A DNA stretch of 64,000 bases, taken from Cellulomonas pakistanensis (GTDB lineage: Bacteria > Actinomycetota > Actinomycetes > Actinomycetales > Cellulomonadaceae). The stretch is taken from contig NZ_BONO01000005.1 of NCBI RefSeq assembly GCF_016862755.1, positions 62,001-126,000 on the forward strand, read 5' to 3'. Made by a program: the position numbers and the translations under genes. The notes beneath the pieces were generated by a model that saw nothing but the letters and a program-made list of their open reading frames with translations, was not told where the DNA came from and did not search any database. Shown here piece after piece: positions 56,500 to 64,000 of this stretch. Position 1 is the first letter of the stretch. Each line of letters starts with the position of its first letter.

Positions 56500-57027
56500 T
56501 CAGGCCGGGTCGACGACCCGGAGCAGGCGGGCGCCGTCCGGCTCCAGGTCCGCCCACGCCGTCGGCACCTCGAGCACCGAGTACGACGCGGTCGACACCC
56601 CGACCCGCACCCGCGCGAGCGCCGCGTCGTCCGACCCCGGGCCGGCGAGCGCGGCGGCAGTCTGCGAGACGGTCGGCTCGTGGCCGACGACCAGGACGGT
56701 GCCGGCAGACTCGTCGAGCGCGCGCAGCAGGCCGAGCAGCTGCCGGATGCCGGCGGCGTACAGCTCGTCGGACAGGCGCGCGGTCTCGGCCGGCAGCTCG
56801 AGGCCGGCGCGCACCAGGTCCCAGGTCTGCCGGGTGCGCAGCGCCGACGACACCAGCGCGAGGTCCGGGACCAGGCCCGCCGCCCGCAGCCCGACGCCGA
56901 CCTCGGCCGCCTGCTTCCGCCCGGTCAGGGCGAGGGGGCGGAGCTGGTCGTCGAGGGAGCCCGGGTGCTCCGCCTTCGCGTGGCGGAGCAGGACGAGCTG
57001 GTGCGCGGAGCCGTGGGTCACGCGCAC
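56500..57027 (-). CDS. sixA: SixA-like phosphohistidine phosphatase
   Basis: A 175-residue histidine phosphatase with LVLLRHAKAEHPG, the SixA form of the RHG motif, and the second His in VVGHEPTVS. SixA enzymes remove phosphate from His-phosphorylated proteins such as phosphotransfer domains. The GTG start at 57027 (or 57021) lies 13 bases past the fabI stop, so it is cotranscribed with fabG-fabI. A link to fatty-acid synthesis is not evident. Confidence 0.88.
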   Translation of the reverse strand: MRVTHGSAHQLVLLRHAKAEHPGSLDDQLRPLALTGRKQAAEVGVGLRAAGLVPDLALVSSALRTRQTWDLVRAGLELPAETARLSDELYAAGIRQLLGLLRALDESAGTVLVVGHEPTVSQTAAALAGPGSDDAALARVRVGVSTASYSVLEVPTAWADLEPDGARLLRVVDPA

Positions 57028-57040
57028 CAGCGTCCCACGA

Positions 57041-57808
57041 CTACTGGCCCATGGCGTGCACGCCGCCGTCGACGTGCACCATCTCCCCGGTCGTCTTCGG
57101 GAACCAGTCCGACAGCAGCGCCGCGACCGCGCGGGCGGTCGGCTCCGGGTCGTGCACGTCCCAGCCGAGCGGCGCGCGGCCGTCCCAGCCGCCCTCCATC
57201 GACTCGAAGCCCGGGATCGACTTCGCGGCCGTGGTGCGGATCGGGCCGGCGGACACCACGTTGACGCGGATGCCCTGCGGGCCGAGGTCGCGGGCCAGGT
57301 AGCGGGAGGTCGACTCGAAGGCCGCCTTGGCGACGCCCATCCAGTCGTAGACCGGCCAGGCGAACCGCGCGTCGAAGGTGAGGCCGACGATCGAGCCGCC
57401 GTTCGTGAGCAGTGGCTGCGTCGCGGTGGCCAGCGACTTCAGCGAGAAGGCGGACACCTCGAGCGCGGTGGCCACGTCGGCCCACTCGGCGGCGAGGAAG
57501 TTGCCGCCCATGACGGACTGCGGCGCGAAGCCGATCGAGTGCACGACGCCGTCGAGGTGGTCGACGTGCTCGCGCACGCGCTCCGGCAGGGCGGCCAGGT
57601 CGTCGGCGTCGGTGACGTCGAGCTGCACGACCGGCGCCTCCTTCGGCAGCCGGCGGGCGATCGCCTGGGTCAGGCGGAACTGGCGGCCGAACGAGCTCAG
57701 CACGACCTCCGCACCCTCCTCCTGCGCGAGGCGGGCGACGTGGAAGGCGATGGAGCCGTCGGTGAGGACGCCGGTGACGAGGAGCTTCTTGCCGTCGAGC
57801 AGGCCCAT
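57041..57808 (-). CDS. fabI: Enoyl-ACP reductase FabI/InhA-type
   Basis: A 255-residue NADH-dependent short-chain reductase for the last step of fatty-acid elongation. The family start MGLLDGKKLLVTGVLTDGSIAF, the cofactor region LDVTDADDLAAL, HSIGFAP, and catalytic Tyr-x6-Lys in YDWMGVAK are present, with DWMG and KSIPGF close to the InhA pattern. The order fabG-fabI is that of mabA-inhA in mycobacteria, although mycolic-acid genes are not expected here. ATG 57808 lies 35 bases after fabG. Confidence 0.94.
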   Translation of the reverse strand: MGLLDGKKLLVTGVLTDGSIAFHVARLAQEEGAEVVLSSFGRQFRLTQAIARRLPKEAPVVQLDVTDADDLAALPERVREHVDHLDGVVHSIGFAPQSVMGGNFLAAEWADVATALEVSAFSLKSLATATQPLLTNGGSIVGLTFDARFAWPVYDWMGVAKAAFESTSRYLARDLGPQGIRVNVVSAGPIRTTAAKSIPGFESMEGGWDGRAPLGWDVHDPEPTARAVAALLSDWFPKTTGEMVHVDGGVHAMGQ

Positions 57809-57843
57809 GGTGTGTCCGATCGTTCGTTGCGGAAGGAGGGAGG

Positions 57844-58578
57844 TCAGTGGCCCATGCCGAGGCCGCCGTCGACCGGCAGCACGGCGCCGGAGATGTACCC
57901 GGCGGCGGGCGAGGCGAGGAACTCGACGGCGGCGGCGATCTCGTCGACCGCGCCGAACCGGCCCGCGGGGATGGACGACAGGTAGGCGTCCTGGCGGTCC
58001 TGCGGCAGCTCCGCGGTCATCTGGGTCTCGATGAACCCGGGGGCGACGACGTTCGCGGTGATGCCGCGGCCGCCGAGCTCGCGGGTGACGGAGCGGGCCA
58101 TGCCGACCAGGCCGGCCTTCGTCGCGGTGTAGTTGACCTGGCCGGCGTTGCCGTACAGGCCGACGACCGAGCCGATCATGACGATGCGCCCGCGGCGCAG
58201 CCGGATCATGCCCTTGGAGGCGCGGCGCACGCAGCGGAACACGCCCGTCAGGTTCACGTCGAGCACCTGCTGGAAGTCGTCGTCGCTCATCCGCATGAGC
58301 AGGCCGTCGCGGGTCACGCCGGCGTTCGCCACCAGGACCTCGACCGGGCCGTGCTGGGCCTCGACCTCGGCGAACGCGGCGTCGACCGACGCGGTGTCCG
58401 TGACGTCGCCGGTCAGCGCCAGCACGCCGTCCGGGGCGCCGCCGCTGCGGACGATCGTCGCGACCTTGTCGCCGTTGGCGACGAACCGCTCGGCGATGGC
58501 GCGGCCGATGCCGCGGTTGGCCCCGGTCACGAGCACGCTGCGCGGCTCCGGGCTGGTGGGCTGGGGGTTCTCCGACAC
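57844..58578 (-). CDS. fabG: 3-oxoacyl-ACP reductase FabG
   Basis: A 244-residue short-chain dehydrogenase with the NADPH site VTGANRGIGRAIAERF, NAG in VLVANAGVTRDGLL, catalytic Ser in GSVVGLYGNAG and YTATK for Tyr-x3-Lys. It reduces 3-oxoacyl-ACP before FabI acts. Start GTG 58578 lies eight bases after a TAGCGT -10; longer upstream starts are unlikely. First gene of fabG-fabI-sixA. Confidence 0.94.
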   Translation of the reverse strand: MSENPQPTSPEPRSVLVTGANRGIGRAIAERFVANGDKVATIVRSGGAPDGVLALTGDVTDTASVDAAFAEVEAQHGPVEVLVANAGVTRDGLLMRMSDDDFQQVLDVNLTGVFRCVRRASKGMIRLRRGRIVMIGSVVGLYGNAGQVNYTATKAGLVGMARSVTRELGGRGITANVVAPGFIETQMTAELPQDRQDAYLSSIPAGRFGAVDEIAAAVEFLASPAAGYISGAVLPVDGGLGMGH

Positions 58579-58586
58579 GGGAGTCG

Positions 58587-58592
58587 ACGCTA
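58587..58592 (-). promoter_or_regulatory. -10 element of fabG
   Basis: TAGCGT on the minus strand, eight bases before GTG 58578. Confidence 0.45.
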
Positions 58593-58677
58593 GCCGACGC
58601 CCCGCGGGCCGCGGGGCACCGCCGCGGCACAGGATGGCGGGCCGGTGTTGTCCGGTTCGCACAATCGCCGGCGGCCC

Positions 58678-58731
58678 GGGTGGAGCGTCCTGCCCGACAC
58701 ACCGGTGCGTGTCGGGCAGGACGCTCCACCC
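58678..58731. terminator. Long hairpin H1
   Basis: A perfect 23-bp stem (58678-58700 with 58709-58731) with an eight-base loop ACCGGTGC. The stem base reads GGGTGGA and its loop end GCCCGACAC. It lies 16 bases past the GNAT stop. It shares both ends and loop size with the hairpin at 60941. Confidence 0.85.
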
Positions 58732-58747
58732 CGCCCCAGGCGGGCGG

Positions 58748-59209
58748 TCAGAGGGGCCGGCGCATCCGGTAGTTCGTCAGCTCGACCCCGCGGCGCACGG
58801 GGTGCTGCTCGGCGACGACCTCGAAGCCGTGGGCCTCGAAGAACGGGCGGGCGGTGACGCTCGCGTGCGTGGTGAGCTCGGCCGCCCCGTCGGCGACGGC
58901 GGTCTCCACGGCCCAGGCCAGCAGGGCCCGGGCGACCCCCTGCCGGGCCGCGTCCGGGTCGACGAACAGCATGTCGACGTACCCGGCCGGGTCGACGTCG
59001 GTGAAGCCGACGACCGCGCCGTCCCGCTCGGCGACGCGGGTGCGGGCGGCGGCGCGGCGGGCCGCCCACGCGGCGGCGTCGAGGTCGTCGGGCGCCCAGG
59101 CCTCGACCTGCTCGGGGGTGTAGTCACGCGCTGCCGTCACGCGGACCGCGCGGCGGAACACGTCGAGGGTCGGGCCGGCGTCGTCGGGGCGGTAGGGGCG
59201 CAGGTGCAT
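58748..59209 (-). CDS. GNAT family N-acetyltransferase
   Basis: A 153-residue acetyltransferase with MLFVDPDAARQGVARALLAWAVETA (acetyl-CoA motif QGVARAL) and a C-terminal RPFFEAHGFEVVAEQHPVRRGVELTNYRMRRPL typical of the YafP/ElaA-like group. Substrate unknown. ATG 59209 lies six bases after a TACCGT -10 and the upstream in-frame ATG has no support. Monocistronic, ended by the H1 hairpin. Confidence 0.9.
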   Translation of the reverse strand: MHLRPYRPDDAGPTLDVFRRAVRVTAARDYTPEQVEAWAPDDLDAAAWAARRAAARTRVAERDGAVVGFTDVDPAGYVDMLFVDPDAARQGVARALLAWAVETAVADGAAELTTHASVTARPFFEAHGFEVVAEQHPVRRGVELTNYRMRRPL

Positions 59210-59215
59210 CGCCCG

Positions 59216-59221
59216 ACGGTA
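59216..59221 (-). promoter_or_regulatory. Leaderless -10 element of the GNAT gene
   Basis: TACCGT on the minus strand, six bases before ATG 59209. Confidence 0.5.
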
Positions 59222-59296
59222 GCGGGCGGCCCGCCGGGTGCTCGGCGTCACGGCCGCACCGCGCCCCCGGACGGGACCGAAGTCCCCCGCGGCGCC

Positions 59297-59302
59297 TAGA
59301 AT
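59297..59302 (+). promoter_or_regulatory. Leaderless -10 element of the DUF3099 operon
   Basis: TAGAAT, five bases before GTG 59308. Confidence 0.5.
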
Positions 59303-59307
59303 CAGGT

Positions 59308-59775
59308 GTGAGCAGGCGGAACCCCGAACCGGCGCAGAGCATCACCAGCGCCCCCGAGCCCCTGGGCGCCGACCAGGCGCGCCGGGCCCGCCGCTACCTG
59401 ATCCAGATGGGGATCCGGGTGGTGTGCTTCGTGGTCGCCGTCCTGACCTGGACGCGCGTGCCGGGGTGGGTCAGCCTCGTGCTGATCGTCGGGGCGGTCG
59501 TCCTGCCGTACATCGCCGTGCTGTTCGCCAACGCCGGCCGCGAGCGCCGCGACGTCGGCCCGGTCGGGTACGTCCCGCACCAGCTGGACGCGGCGCCGCC
59601 GACTCGCCCGGTCGCCGCCGCCCCGCCGGGGTCGCGCGCCGCCGGCGACGACGACCAGCGGGGCGAAGGCACTTGGACGGACGAGCCGTGGGGCGACGAC
59701 CCCGACCCCGACGCGCCGGACCGGCCGACCCCGCCCGGCGCGCCCGGCGACGACACCCCCGGAGGCACCCGATGA
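59308..59775 (+). CDS. DUF3099 membrane protein
   Basis: A 155-residue protein with the DUF3099 pattern ITSAPEPLGADQARRARRYLIQMGIRVVCFVVAV, two membrane helices (about 34-50 and 54-74) and the conserved LPYIAVLFANAGRE. The C-terminal 70 residues are acidic and Pro-rich. Function unknown; the family is actinobacterial and commonly lies beside SURF1. Its stop overlaps the next start (ATGA). Confidence 0.88.
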   Translation: MSRRNPEPAQSITSAPEPLGADQARRARRYLIQMGIRVVCFVVAVLTWTRVPGWVSLVLIVGAVVLPYIAVLFANAGRERRDVGPVGYVPHQLDAAPPTRPVAAAPPGSRAAGDDDQRGEGTWTDEPWGDDPDPDAPDRPTPPGAPGDDTPGGTR

Positions 59776-60056
59776 CCGCGCCCACGCCCGACCCCGTCGG
59801 CGAGGACCTCGTCTGCAGCGCCCGCGGGTGCCGGTCGGACGCGTCCTGGGGCGTGCTCTGGAACAACCCCCGGCTGCACACGCCCGAGCGCCGCAAGGTG
59901 TGGCTGGCGTGCGACGAGCACCGCGAGCACCTCGAGGAGTACCTGCGGGTGCGGGCGTTCTACCAGGACACGGTCCCGGTCGCCGACCTGCCGCGGATGG
60001 AGCTCGGCGAGCGACCCGGGCTGCCCGGGCTCGGCGGCCTGCCGGGGCTGCGGTGA
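59772..60056 (+). CDS. Small protein with putative CX4C/CX2H zinc site
   Basis: A 94-residue actinobacterial protein of unknown function. CSARGC near the N-terminus and CDEH about 30 residues later could form a zinc site; [25 protein letters not shown] is strongly patterned. It overlaps DUF3099 by ATGA and SURF1 by GTGA, so all three are translated together. Its position suggests a role with SURF1 in cytochrome oxidase assembly or membrane biogenesis (inference). Confidence 0.82.
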   Translation: MTAPTPDPVGEDLVCSARGCRSDASWGVLWNNPRLHTPERRKVWLACDEHREHLEEYLRVRAFYQDTVPVADLPRMELGERPGLPGLGGLPGLR

Positions 60057-60919
60057 GGCTGCTGCGCGGCAACCCGGCCGCCCGGCGCGCGATCGGCCTG
60101 GTGCTGCTCGCGGTGGTCGTCTCGGTGGCGTGCGTGTTCCTCGGCCGCTGGCAGTGGCACCGGCACGTGAACCGGGACGCGGCGATCCGGCTGGTCGAGC
60201 AGAACTACTCCGCAGAGCCGGTCCCGCTCGCGGAGCTGCTGCCCGCGCCGGGCGCGGCGCTCGACCCCGGCGACGTCTGGCGCCAGGCGACGGTCACCGG
60301 CGTCTACGACGCCGAGGCGACCGTGCTGCTGCGCAACCGCCCGGTGAACAGCCAGCCGGGCTTCCACGTGATCACGCCGCTGGAGCTCGAGGACGGGTCC
60401 GTGCTGGTCGTCGACCGCGGCTGGGTCGCCTGGGACGACGACGCGAGCGGCGAGCTGGACGTCCCCGCCCCGCCGCCGGGCGAGGTCGCCGTCACCGTGC
60501 ACCTGCGCCCCGACGAGCCCGCCGACCGCCGGTCCGCGCCCGCCGGCCAGGTGCAGGCGATCAACGTCGGGCAGGTGCTCGCCGCGGGCGGGTCGTCCGC
60601 GGCGTCGTTCGGCGGCTACGGCGGGCTCGTCGAGGAGACGCCCGCGCCCGCCGTCGCGCTCGGCGGCCTGCCGGCGCCCAGCACCGACCCCGGGTCGCAC
60701 CTGTCGTACGCGTTCCAGTGGTGGACGTTCTCGGCGGGGTCGCTCGTCGCGTTCGCCTGGCTGGCCCGGCGCGAGCTGCTGGAGGGCGCCGCCGAGGCGG
60801 CGGACCCGGGCGACGGGGACGCCCCGCGCCCGCCGCGGCCCGCGACGCCCCCGTCGCGCCGCCGGCGCACCTCCGACGAGGAGACCGAGGACGCGCTGAT
60901 CGACTCGCAGCTCGGCTGA
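60053..60919 (+). CDS. SURF1 family protein
   Basis: A 288-residue protein with two membrane helices, one at residues 12-30 and one near 222-240, flanking an outer domain: [41 protein letters not shown] and [10 protein letters not shown] are SURF1 hallmarks. SURF1 helps insert heme a into cytochrome c oxidase. A charged C-terminal tail follows. Start GTG 60053 overlaps the previous stop. The hairpin H2 follows the stop. Confidence 0.92.
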   Translation: MRLLRGNPAARRAIGLVLLAVVVSVACVFLGRWQWHRHVNRDAAIRLVEQNYSAEPVPLAELLPAPGAALDPGDVWRQATVTGVYDAEATVLLRNRPVNSQPGFHVITPLELEDGSVLVVDRGWVAWDDDASGELDVPAPPPGEVAVTVHLRPDEPADRRSAPAGQVQAINVGQVLAAGGSSAASFGGYGGLVEETPAPAVALGGLPAPSTDPGSHLSYAFQWWTFSAGSLVAFAWLARRELLEGAAEAADPGDGDAPRPPRPATPPSRRRRTSDEETEDALIDSQLG

Positions 60920-60940
60920 CGCCGGGCGACTCGGCCGACA

Positions 60941-60992
60941 AGTGGAAGATCCGGCCCGACACGCCGAAGCGTGTCGGGCCGGATCTTCCACT
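60941..60992. terminator. Long hairpin H2 between convergent SURF1 and ABC-F genes
   Basis: A perfect 22-bp stem (60941-60962 with 60971-60992) with an eight-base loop GCCGAAGC. It starts AGTGGA and ends GCCCGACAC, as in H1, with a different middle. It can terminate both converging genes. Confidence 0.85.
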
Positions 60993-61020
60993 CGGGGGGT
61001 GCGCGCGCGCCGCGCGGACG

Positions 61021-62619
61021 TCAGGCCAGCGTGACCAGGTCCAGGTAGGACGGGTTCCACAGGTCCTCGTCGCCGTCCGGCAGCAGCACGACCCGCTCCG
61101 GGTTCAGCGCCTCGACGGCCCCCTCGTCGTGGCTCACCAGCACCACGGCCCCGGTGTACCCGCGCAGCGCGGCGAGGATCTCCTCGCGGCTGGCCGGGTC
61201 GAGGTTGTTGGTGGGCTCGTCGAGCAGCAGCACGTTCGCCGCCGACACGACCAGCGAGGCGAGCGCCAGGCGGGTCTTCTCGCCGCCGGACAGCACCTTG
61301 GCGGGCTTGTCGGCGTCGTCGCCCGAGAACAGGAACGAGCCGAGCACCGACCGCACCTGGGTGTCCGTGAGGTCCGGCGCCGACGACCGCAGGTTCTCGA
61401 CGACCGTGCGGTCCATGTCGAGCGTCTCGTGCTCCTGGGCGTAGTACCCGAGCTTGAGGCCGTGGCCCGGCTTCACCTCGCCGGTGTCCGACTCCTGCAG
61501 GCCGGCGAGCATCCGCAGCAGCGTGGTCTTGCCGGCGCCGTTGAGACCCAGCACGACGACGCGCGAGCCGCGGTCGATCGCCAGGTCGACGCCCGCGAAC
61601 ACCTCCTGCGAGCCGTACGACTTCGACAGGTCGGACGCGGTGAGCGGCGTGCGGCCGCACGGGGCGGGCTCGGGGAACCGCAGCTTGGCGACCTTGTCGG
61701 ACGCGCGGACCTCGTCGAGCCCGGACAGCATCCGCTCGGCGCGGCGCGCCATGTTCTGCGCGGCGACCGCCTTGGTGGCCTTGGCGCGCATCTTGTCGGC
61801 CTGGGCGAGCAGGGCGCCGGCCTTCTTCTCGGCGTTGGCCCGCTCCCGCCGGCGGCGCTTCTCGTCCGTCTCGCGCTGCAGCACGTAGCCGTCCCAGCCG
61901 AGGTTGTACTGGTCGAGCTCGCCGCGGTTCGCGTCCAGGTGGAACACCTTGTTCACGGTGGCGCGCAGCAGGTCGACGTCGTGGCTGATGACCACGAAGC
62001 CGCCCGGGTACGTCTTGAGGTAGTCCCGCAGCCAGGCGATCGAGTCGGCGTCGAGGTGGTTCGTCGGCTCGTCGAGCAGCAGCGTGTCGTTGCCGGAGAA
62101 CAGGATGCGCGCGAGCTCGACGCGGCGGCGCTGGCCGCCGGACAGGGTGCTGAGCGGCTGGCCGAGCACGCGGTCGTCCAGGCCGAGGTTGGCCGTGATC
62201 CGGTGCGCCTCGCTCTCGGCCGCGTACCCGCCGCCGGCGGTGAACCGGGCCTCGAGCTTCGGGTACCGCTCCATGGCGGCCTCGCGCGTCGCGTCGTCCG
62301 TCGAGGCCATGAGGCCCTCGGTCTCGCGCATCTGCTCGATGATCCGGTCCAGGCCGCGCGCGGACAGCACGCGCGACATTGCCAGGTCGGACAGGTCGCC
62401 GGAGCGCGGGTCCTGCGGCAGGTAGCCGATGTCGCCGCTGCGGCTGATCTGCCCGGCCGTCGGCTGCGTCTCCCCCGCCAGCGTCTTGGTCAGCGTGGTC
62501 TTGCCGGCGCCGTTCCGGCCGACGAGGCCGATCCGGTCGCCCGCGGCGACGCGGAACGTCGCCTCGGACAGCAGCACGCGCGCGCCCACGCGCAGCTCGA
62601 CACCCTGGACGGTGATCAC
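61021..62619 (-). CDS. ABC-F family ATPase
   Basis: A 532-residue protein with two tandem ATPase domains and no membrane part. Walker [10 protein letters not shown] and GLNGAGKTT, signatures [15 protein letters not shown] and [15 protein letters not shown], and Walker [12 protein letters not shown] and [11 protein letters not shown] are all intact. The linker between them (about 240-310) is long, charged and helical ([23 protein letters not shown]), the ribosome-contacting arm of ABC-F factors. Its role could be translation rescue or antibiotic protection. The start is GTG 62619 with GGGAAGA upstream and a TAGGAT -10 at 62706-62701 (minus strand). Confidence 0.93.
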   Translation of the reverse strand: MITVQGVELRVGARVLLSEATFRVAAGDRIGLVGRNGAGKTTLTKTLAGETQPTAGQISRSGDIGYLPQDPRSGDLSDLAMSRVLSARGLDRIIEQMRETEGLMASTDDATREAAMERYPKLEARFTAGGGYAAESEAHRITANLGLDDRVLGQPLSTLSGGQRRRVELARILFSGNDTLLLDEPTNHLDADSIAWLRDYLKTYPGGFVVISHDVDLLRATVNKVFHLDANRGELDQYNLGWDGYVLQRETDEKRRRRERANAEKKAGALLAQADKMRAKATKAVAAQNMARRAERMLSGLDEVRASDKVAKLRFPEPAPCGRTPLTASDLSKSYGSQEVFAGVDLAIDRGSRVVVLGLNGAGKTTLLRMLAGLQESDTGEVKPGHGLKLGYYAQEHETLDMDRTVVENLRSSAPDLTDTQVRSVLGSFLFSGDDADKPAKVLSGGEKTRLALASLVVSAANVLLLDEPTNNLDPASREEILAALRGYTGAVVLVSHDEGAVEALNPERVVLLPDGDEDLWNPSYLDLVTLA

Positions 62620-63016
62620 TCGGTCTTCCCTGCTCCCTGTCGCCGTGCACGCGGGTCGATGCCGCGCGCCCCGTCGTCGCGGGCCGGCACAAACGCACCC
62701 ATCCTACGAGTCCCAGCGCCCGCACCGGGACGGGAATTCCGTGCGCTCGCCCACTCCCGCCGCGTGCGTCCCGCCGAGGTCGGCACTCCGCTGCCGGTCT
62801 CGGCAGCCCGAGATGCCGAGCTCGGCACGCACCTGCCGAAGTCGGCAGGGCTGCGCGCGGGCGCGGTGGACGCCGAGGTGCGGAAGTCGACAGGGGCGCT
62901 CGCCGAGCGTTGGCCAGCCCGGCAGGGTCCGCCGGGCGCGCGGCGCACTAGCGTGGCGTCCGGCGACCGCCCCCGCGCGCGCCGCTCCCCCAGCCGCCCG
63001 TACCCCGCGAGGTCCG
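62620..63016. other. Divergent region between the ABC-F gene and bioY
   Basis: No gene. It holds the ABC-F -10 (62701-62706, minus strand), element E8 (62774-62845), a partial extra word (CCGAGGTGCGGAAGTCGACAGG region, about 62873-62894) and the bioY -10 TAGCGT (62949-62954), which gives bioY a leader of about 56 bases. Confidence 0.6.
62774..62845. repeat. Four-box intergenic element E8
   Basis: Boxes CCGAGGTCGGCA (62774), CCGGTCTCGGCA (62794), TGCCGAGCTCGG (62814) and TGCCGAAGTCGG (62834): 12-base words, eight-base spacers, exact 20-base pitch. The first two are in one orientation and the last two in the other. Unlike the others it lies between divergent genes. Confidence 0.78.
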
Positions 63017-63685
63017 ATGTCCGAGCACCGCCCCGACGCCGCCCCCGCGGCCGACGCCGCCGTCGCCCCGTCGCCCGCAGCCGCGCACGTCGCGCCGGGC
63101 GCGTCCGCCCCGGCCCCCGTCGCCCGCGCCTCGGTCGCCACCGACGTCGCCCTGGTCGCCACGTTCGCCGCGTTCGTCGCCGTGTGCGCCGTCCTGCCCG
63201 CGATCCCGACCGGCGGCGCGGTGCCGATCACCCTGCAGACGTTCGGCGTCGTGCTGACCGGCCTGGTGCTCGGGCCGCGCCGCGGCGCTCTCGCGCTGCT
63301 GCTGTACGTCGCGGTGGGGCTGGCCGGGGTACCCGTGTTCTCGGGCGCGGTCGGCGGCCTCGGCGTGCTGGCGTCGCCGTCGGCCGGCTACCTGCTGGCG
63401 TTCCCCGCCGCGGCCGCGATCGCCGGCGGGTTCGGCCTGCTGGCCCGCCGCGCGCCCGGCCGGTGGCGGGTGCCCGCGCTGTTCGGCGCCGCGACCGCCG
63501 CCTCGCTGCTGGTCGTGCACCCGCTGGGCATCGCGGTCTTGGGCTGGCGCCTGGGGCTGTCCGCGTCCGAGGCCGTCGCCGCCGGAGCCGTGTTCCTGCC
63601 CGGCGACGTGATCAAGAACGCGCTCGCCGCCGTGGTCGCCGCCGCCGCGCTGCGCGCCTTCCCGGACCTGCTGCGCGGCCGGTGA
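63017..63685 (+). CDS. bioY: Biotin transporter BioY
   Basis: A 222-residue integral membrane S component of a biotin ECF transporter. An Ala/Pro-rich leader of about 40 residues precedes six membrane helices, with [43 protein letters not shown] as the biotin-binding core, and [17 protein letters not shown] near the end. ATG 63017 has GCGAGG upstream. Overlaps bioM by GTGA, so the two are coupled. Confidence 0.94.
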   Translation: MSEHRPDAAPAADAAVAPSPAAAHVAPGASAPAPVARASVATDVALVATFAAFVAVCAVLPAIPTGGAVPITLQTFGVVLTGLVLGPRRGALALLLYVAVGLAGVPVFSGAVGGLGVLASPSAGYLLAFPAAAAIAGGFGLLARRAPGRWRVPALFGAATAASLLVVHPLGIAVLGWRLGLSASEAVAAGAVFLPGDVIKNALAAVVAAAALRAFPDLLRGR

Positions 63686-64000
63686 TCGAGCTCGACGGCG
63701 CCGTCGTCACCGCGTACGCCCCGGGCGAGACCCGCCGGGGCGCCGAGCGGGTCGTGACCCTGCTCGGCCCGGTGACCGCCACGCTGACCGAGCGCCGGGT
63801 CGCCGTCGTCGGCGCGAACGGCTCGGGCAAGTCGACGCTCGCCCGCCTGCTGAACGGGCTCACGCTGCCGTCGGCGGGCGCCGTGCGGGTCGACGGCCTG
63901 GACACCGCGCGCGACGGGGCGGCCGTGCGGCGCCGGGTCGGGTTCCTGTTCACCGACCCCGACGCGCAGGTCGTCATGCCGACCCCCGTGGAGGACGTCG
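63682..64000 (+). CDS. bioM: Biotin ECF transporter ATPase BioM (partial)
   Basis: The first 106 residues of an ECF ATPase; the gene runs out of the window. Walker A is GANGSGKST (Lys50), then [19 protein letters not shown] and [19 protein letters not shown], the Q-loop region typical of CbiO/BioM ATPases. GTG start overlaps the bioY stop. A bioN transmembrane gene is expected next. Confidence 0.93.
   Translation, partial: MIELDGAVVTAYAPGETRRGAERVVTLLGPVTATLTERRVAVVGANGSGKSTLARLLNGLTLPSAGAVRVDGLDTARDGAAVRRRVGFLFTDPDAQVVMPTPVEDV

Overview
The window is about 74% GC with dense, mostly operonic genes. It looks like a chromosomal segment of a high-GC actinobacterium, most likely Cellulomonas or a close relative in the Cellulomonadaceae. 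This is inferred from composition, from actinobacterial synteny (hisI-trpE-membrane protein-HGxxPAAW-trpC-trpB-trpA-lgt; divergent glgA/glgC; fabG-fabI) and from actinobacterial families (DUF3099, ANTAR regulator PdtaR, DUF2752). I see no prophage, insertion sequence, CRISPR array or replication origin. The segment is housekeeping-rich, so the novelty lies mainly in intergenic DNA and in a few fused or decaying genes.

Layout. 1-4797: glutamate synthase gltB and the start of gltD. 4958-14353 (minus strand): lgt, trpA, trpB, trpC, a DUF4190-DUF2752-DUF4190 membrane insert, HGxxPAAW protein, Trp-operon membrane protein, trpE and hisI. 14384-18141: a heterodimeric ABC exporter. 18325-21033: rpsA and pfkA. 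21163-25889: a methyltransferase, polA, a hotdog thioesterase and a GNAT acetyltransferase. 26398-30729: a branched-chain amino-acid type ABC importer (livHMGF), with its binding protein livK apart on the other strand (32407-33672). 31177-32254: a DUF2277 protein with a decaying His-rich tail and a VOC protein. 33985-39566: PdtaR-like regulator, GGDEF-EAL protein, alpha/beta hydrolase and beta-propeller protein. 39661-45172: an RpiR-controlled AfuABC/FbpABC-type importer with a histidine phosphatase. 45355-47522: tRNA-Gly(GCC), a membrane protein, an unusual CAA-anticodon tRNA and a soluble chemoreceptor-like protein. 47657-54382: PrmC-like methyltransferase, nicotinamidase, SPFH/NfeD pair, ABC ATPase, an unknown protein and glgA. 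54453-60919: glgC, serB, sixA, fabI, fabG, GNAT, DUF3099, a small zinc-site protein and SURF1. 61021-64000: ABC-F ATPase, bioY and the start of bioM.

Two genome-scale patterns stand out. First, many genes with no Shine-Dalgarno have a TANNNT -10 hexamer placed 5-8 bases before the start codon (lgt, methyltransferase, polA, DUF2277, VOC, pdtaR, beta-propeller, rpiR, prmC-like, the 52293 gene, glgA, glgC, serB, fabG, GNAT, DUF3099). This implies leaderless mRNAs and settles several start codons.

Second, an intergenic element family recurs at 5928, 30770, 30881, 31035, 49261, 56409 and 62774, with a variant at 22046. Each has four boxes: a 10-12 base word beginning (C)CGAG appears twice, then its reverse complement twice, with box starts at a fixed 19-20 base pitch. 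The word differs between loci, while 5928 and 56409 share the same word but have different spacers. These elements and two related long hairpins (58678, 60941) lie mainly at gene 3' ends, especially between convergent genes. I regard this family as the best candidate for something undescribed here.
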